Source: an uncultured Rubellimicrobium sp. (lineage in GTDB: Bacteria; Pseudomonadota; Alphaproteobacteria; Rhodobacterales; Rhodobacteraceae). From it: a stretch of DNA of 15,049 nt. The translations under genes and the position numbers were made by a program. The DNA lies in assembly GCA_902805995.1 (NCBI GenBank), contig CADCUU010000222.1:1-15049 (forward strand), written 5' to 3'. Numbering within the stretch: the stretch's first letter is position 1; the number at the start of each line of letters is the position of its first letter. Shown in pieces: positions 14,499-15,049 of this stretch. The notes beneath the pieces were generated by a model, which did no database searches, had not been told where the DNA came from, and worked only from the letters and a program-made list of their open reading frames with translations.

Positions 14499-15049
14499 AT
14501 GGACCCCATTCCTTCGTTTCGGGACCTTCACGAATTGTCACAGGATGACCTCTCCGGCCTCGGCTGGACCCCCCACTTCGCCCAGCAGCTCGACCCCACC
14601 GAACCGGGCCGCCCCGCCCGCGTCTCCGCTGTCGAGCGCAGCCATGTCACCGCGCTGAGGCCAGATCCCCTCAGCCTCCTCGTGCCCCTCCCCGGCGGGA
14701 CCGGCGCCGTCGCCGTCGGCGACCGGGTGCTCGACGACGGCGCCTCCGTCCTGCGACGCCTGACGCCCTCGAGCGAGATCGTGCGCCGCAACGCCGGCGA
14801 CACCTCGCGCCGCCAGCTCATCGCGGCCAACGTGGACACGCTGGGGATCGTCACCTCCTGCAACGCCGACTTCAACCCGGCGCGGTTAGAGCGCTACCTC
14901 GCCGTCGCCTCCGCCGCCGGCTGCCTGCCGCTGGTGATCCTGACCAAGGCCGACCAGGCTGACGACCCCGGCCGCTACCTCTCCGAGGCGCAATCCCTGT
15001 CTCCCCTGGTGATCGCCATCGCGATCAACGCCAAGGACCCAGCCGACGT
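14499..15049 (+). CDS. rsgA: Ribosome small subunit-dependent GTPase A, 3' end outside window
   Basis: The first 183 codons of RsgA (YjeQ), a GTPase that checks late 30S assembly and releases RbfA. The N-terminal segment (ELSQDDLSGLGWTPHFAQQL) is followed by the OB domain (about 38-95, with RVSAVERSHVTAL and VAVGDRV), then RRNAGDTSRRQLIAANVDTLGIVTSCNADFNPARLERYL and the G4 motif TKAD at 149-152. In this circularly permuted GTPase G4 precedes G1 and G3, and the P-loop would lie beyond the window edge, as would the zinc-binding end. The frame remains open at 15049. No Shine-Dalgarno is seen before the ATG at 14499, but homologues start at this point. Confidence 0.93.
   Translation, partial: MDPIPSFRDLHELSQDDLSGLGWTPHFAQQLDPTEPGRPARVSAVERSHVTALRPDPLSLLVPLPGGTGAVAVGDRVLDDGASVLRRLTPSSEIVRRNAGDTSRRQLIAANVDTLGIVTSCNADFNPARLERYLAVASAAGCLPLVILTKADQADDPGRYLSEAQSLSPLVIAIAINAKDPAD

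Noticed and set aside
14201..14509. Minus-strand open frame covering the SRP RNA
   Set aside because: It is antisense to a certain RNA gene and has no protein-like features.
1..15049. Search for a novel defence, mobile or secondary-metabolite system
   Set aside because: Every well-supported gene is a core or common accessory gene; no transposase, integrase, direct-repeat array, toxin-antitoxin pair or biosynthetic cluster is visible.

Overview
The window is a stretch of ordinary, very GC-rich chromosome. Most reading frames end their codons in G or C. Protein sequences (PheS, PheT, pyruvate kinase, bL35/bL20, alanine dehydrogenase), the short SRP RNA and the TTGnnn-N17-TATnnn style promoters suggest an alphaproteobacterium, most likely of the Rhodobacterales. 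The species cannot be told from the sequence. I found no mobile element, CRISPR array, tRNA, phage gene or defence system, and I do not think the window holds an undescribed multi-gene system. The interesting points are small: regulatory sites, a decayed duplication at a gene end, and a lost stop codon.

Layout. 1-1808 (+): the 3' part of a dipeptide epimerase, then a D-amino-acid transaminase 2 bases later; together they suggest use of murein-derived peptides and D-amino acids. 1815-2884 (-): a possible 48-residue protein and an N-formylglutamate amidohydrolase family protein. 2905-4560 (+): pyruvate kinase behind a likely promoter and a 14-bp palindrome of LacI-family operator type, followed by imperfect repeats of its own 3' end. 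4566-5320 (+): rpmI-rplT (bL35, bL20) with promoter, leader hairpin and terminator. 5322-5567 (-): a small membrane protein. 5726-10645 (+): pheS, an ExoD-family membrane protein, a DUF167 protein, a CutA-like protein and pheT, so the two phenylalanyl-tRNA synthetase subunits are split by three genes. 10794-11495 (-): a glutathione S-transferase, divergent from mscL (11640-12095, +). 12369-13481 (-): alanine dehydrogenase, divergent from an Lrp/AsnC regulator (13612-14070, +), probably a regulator-target pair. 14259-14387 (+): the SRP RNA gene with its promoter. 14499 to the end (+): the start of the ribosome-assembly GTPase gene rsgA, cut by the window edge.

How the genes work together. Translation dominates: two ribosomal proteins, both PheRS subunits, SRP RNA and RsgA. 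A second theme is alanine, glutamate and pyruvate metabolism: Ala-Glu epimerase, D-amino-acid transaminase, formylglutamate hydrolase, pyruvate kinase, and alanine dehydrogenase with its Lrp regulator. Many long antisense frames are by-products of high GC and are left out.
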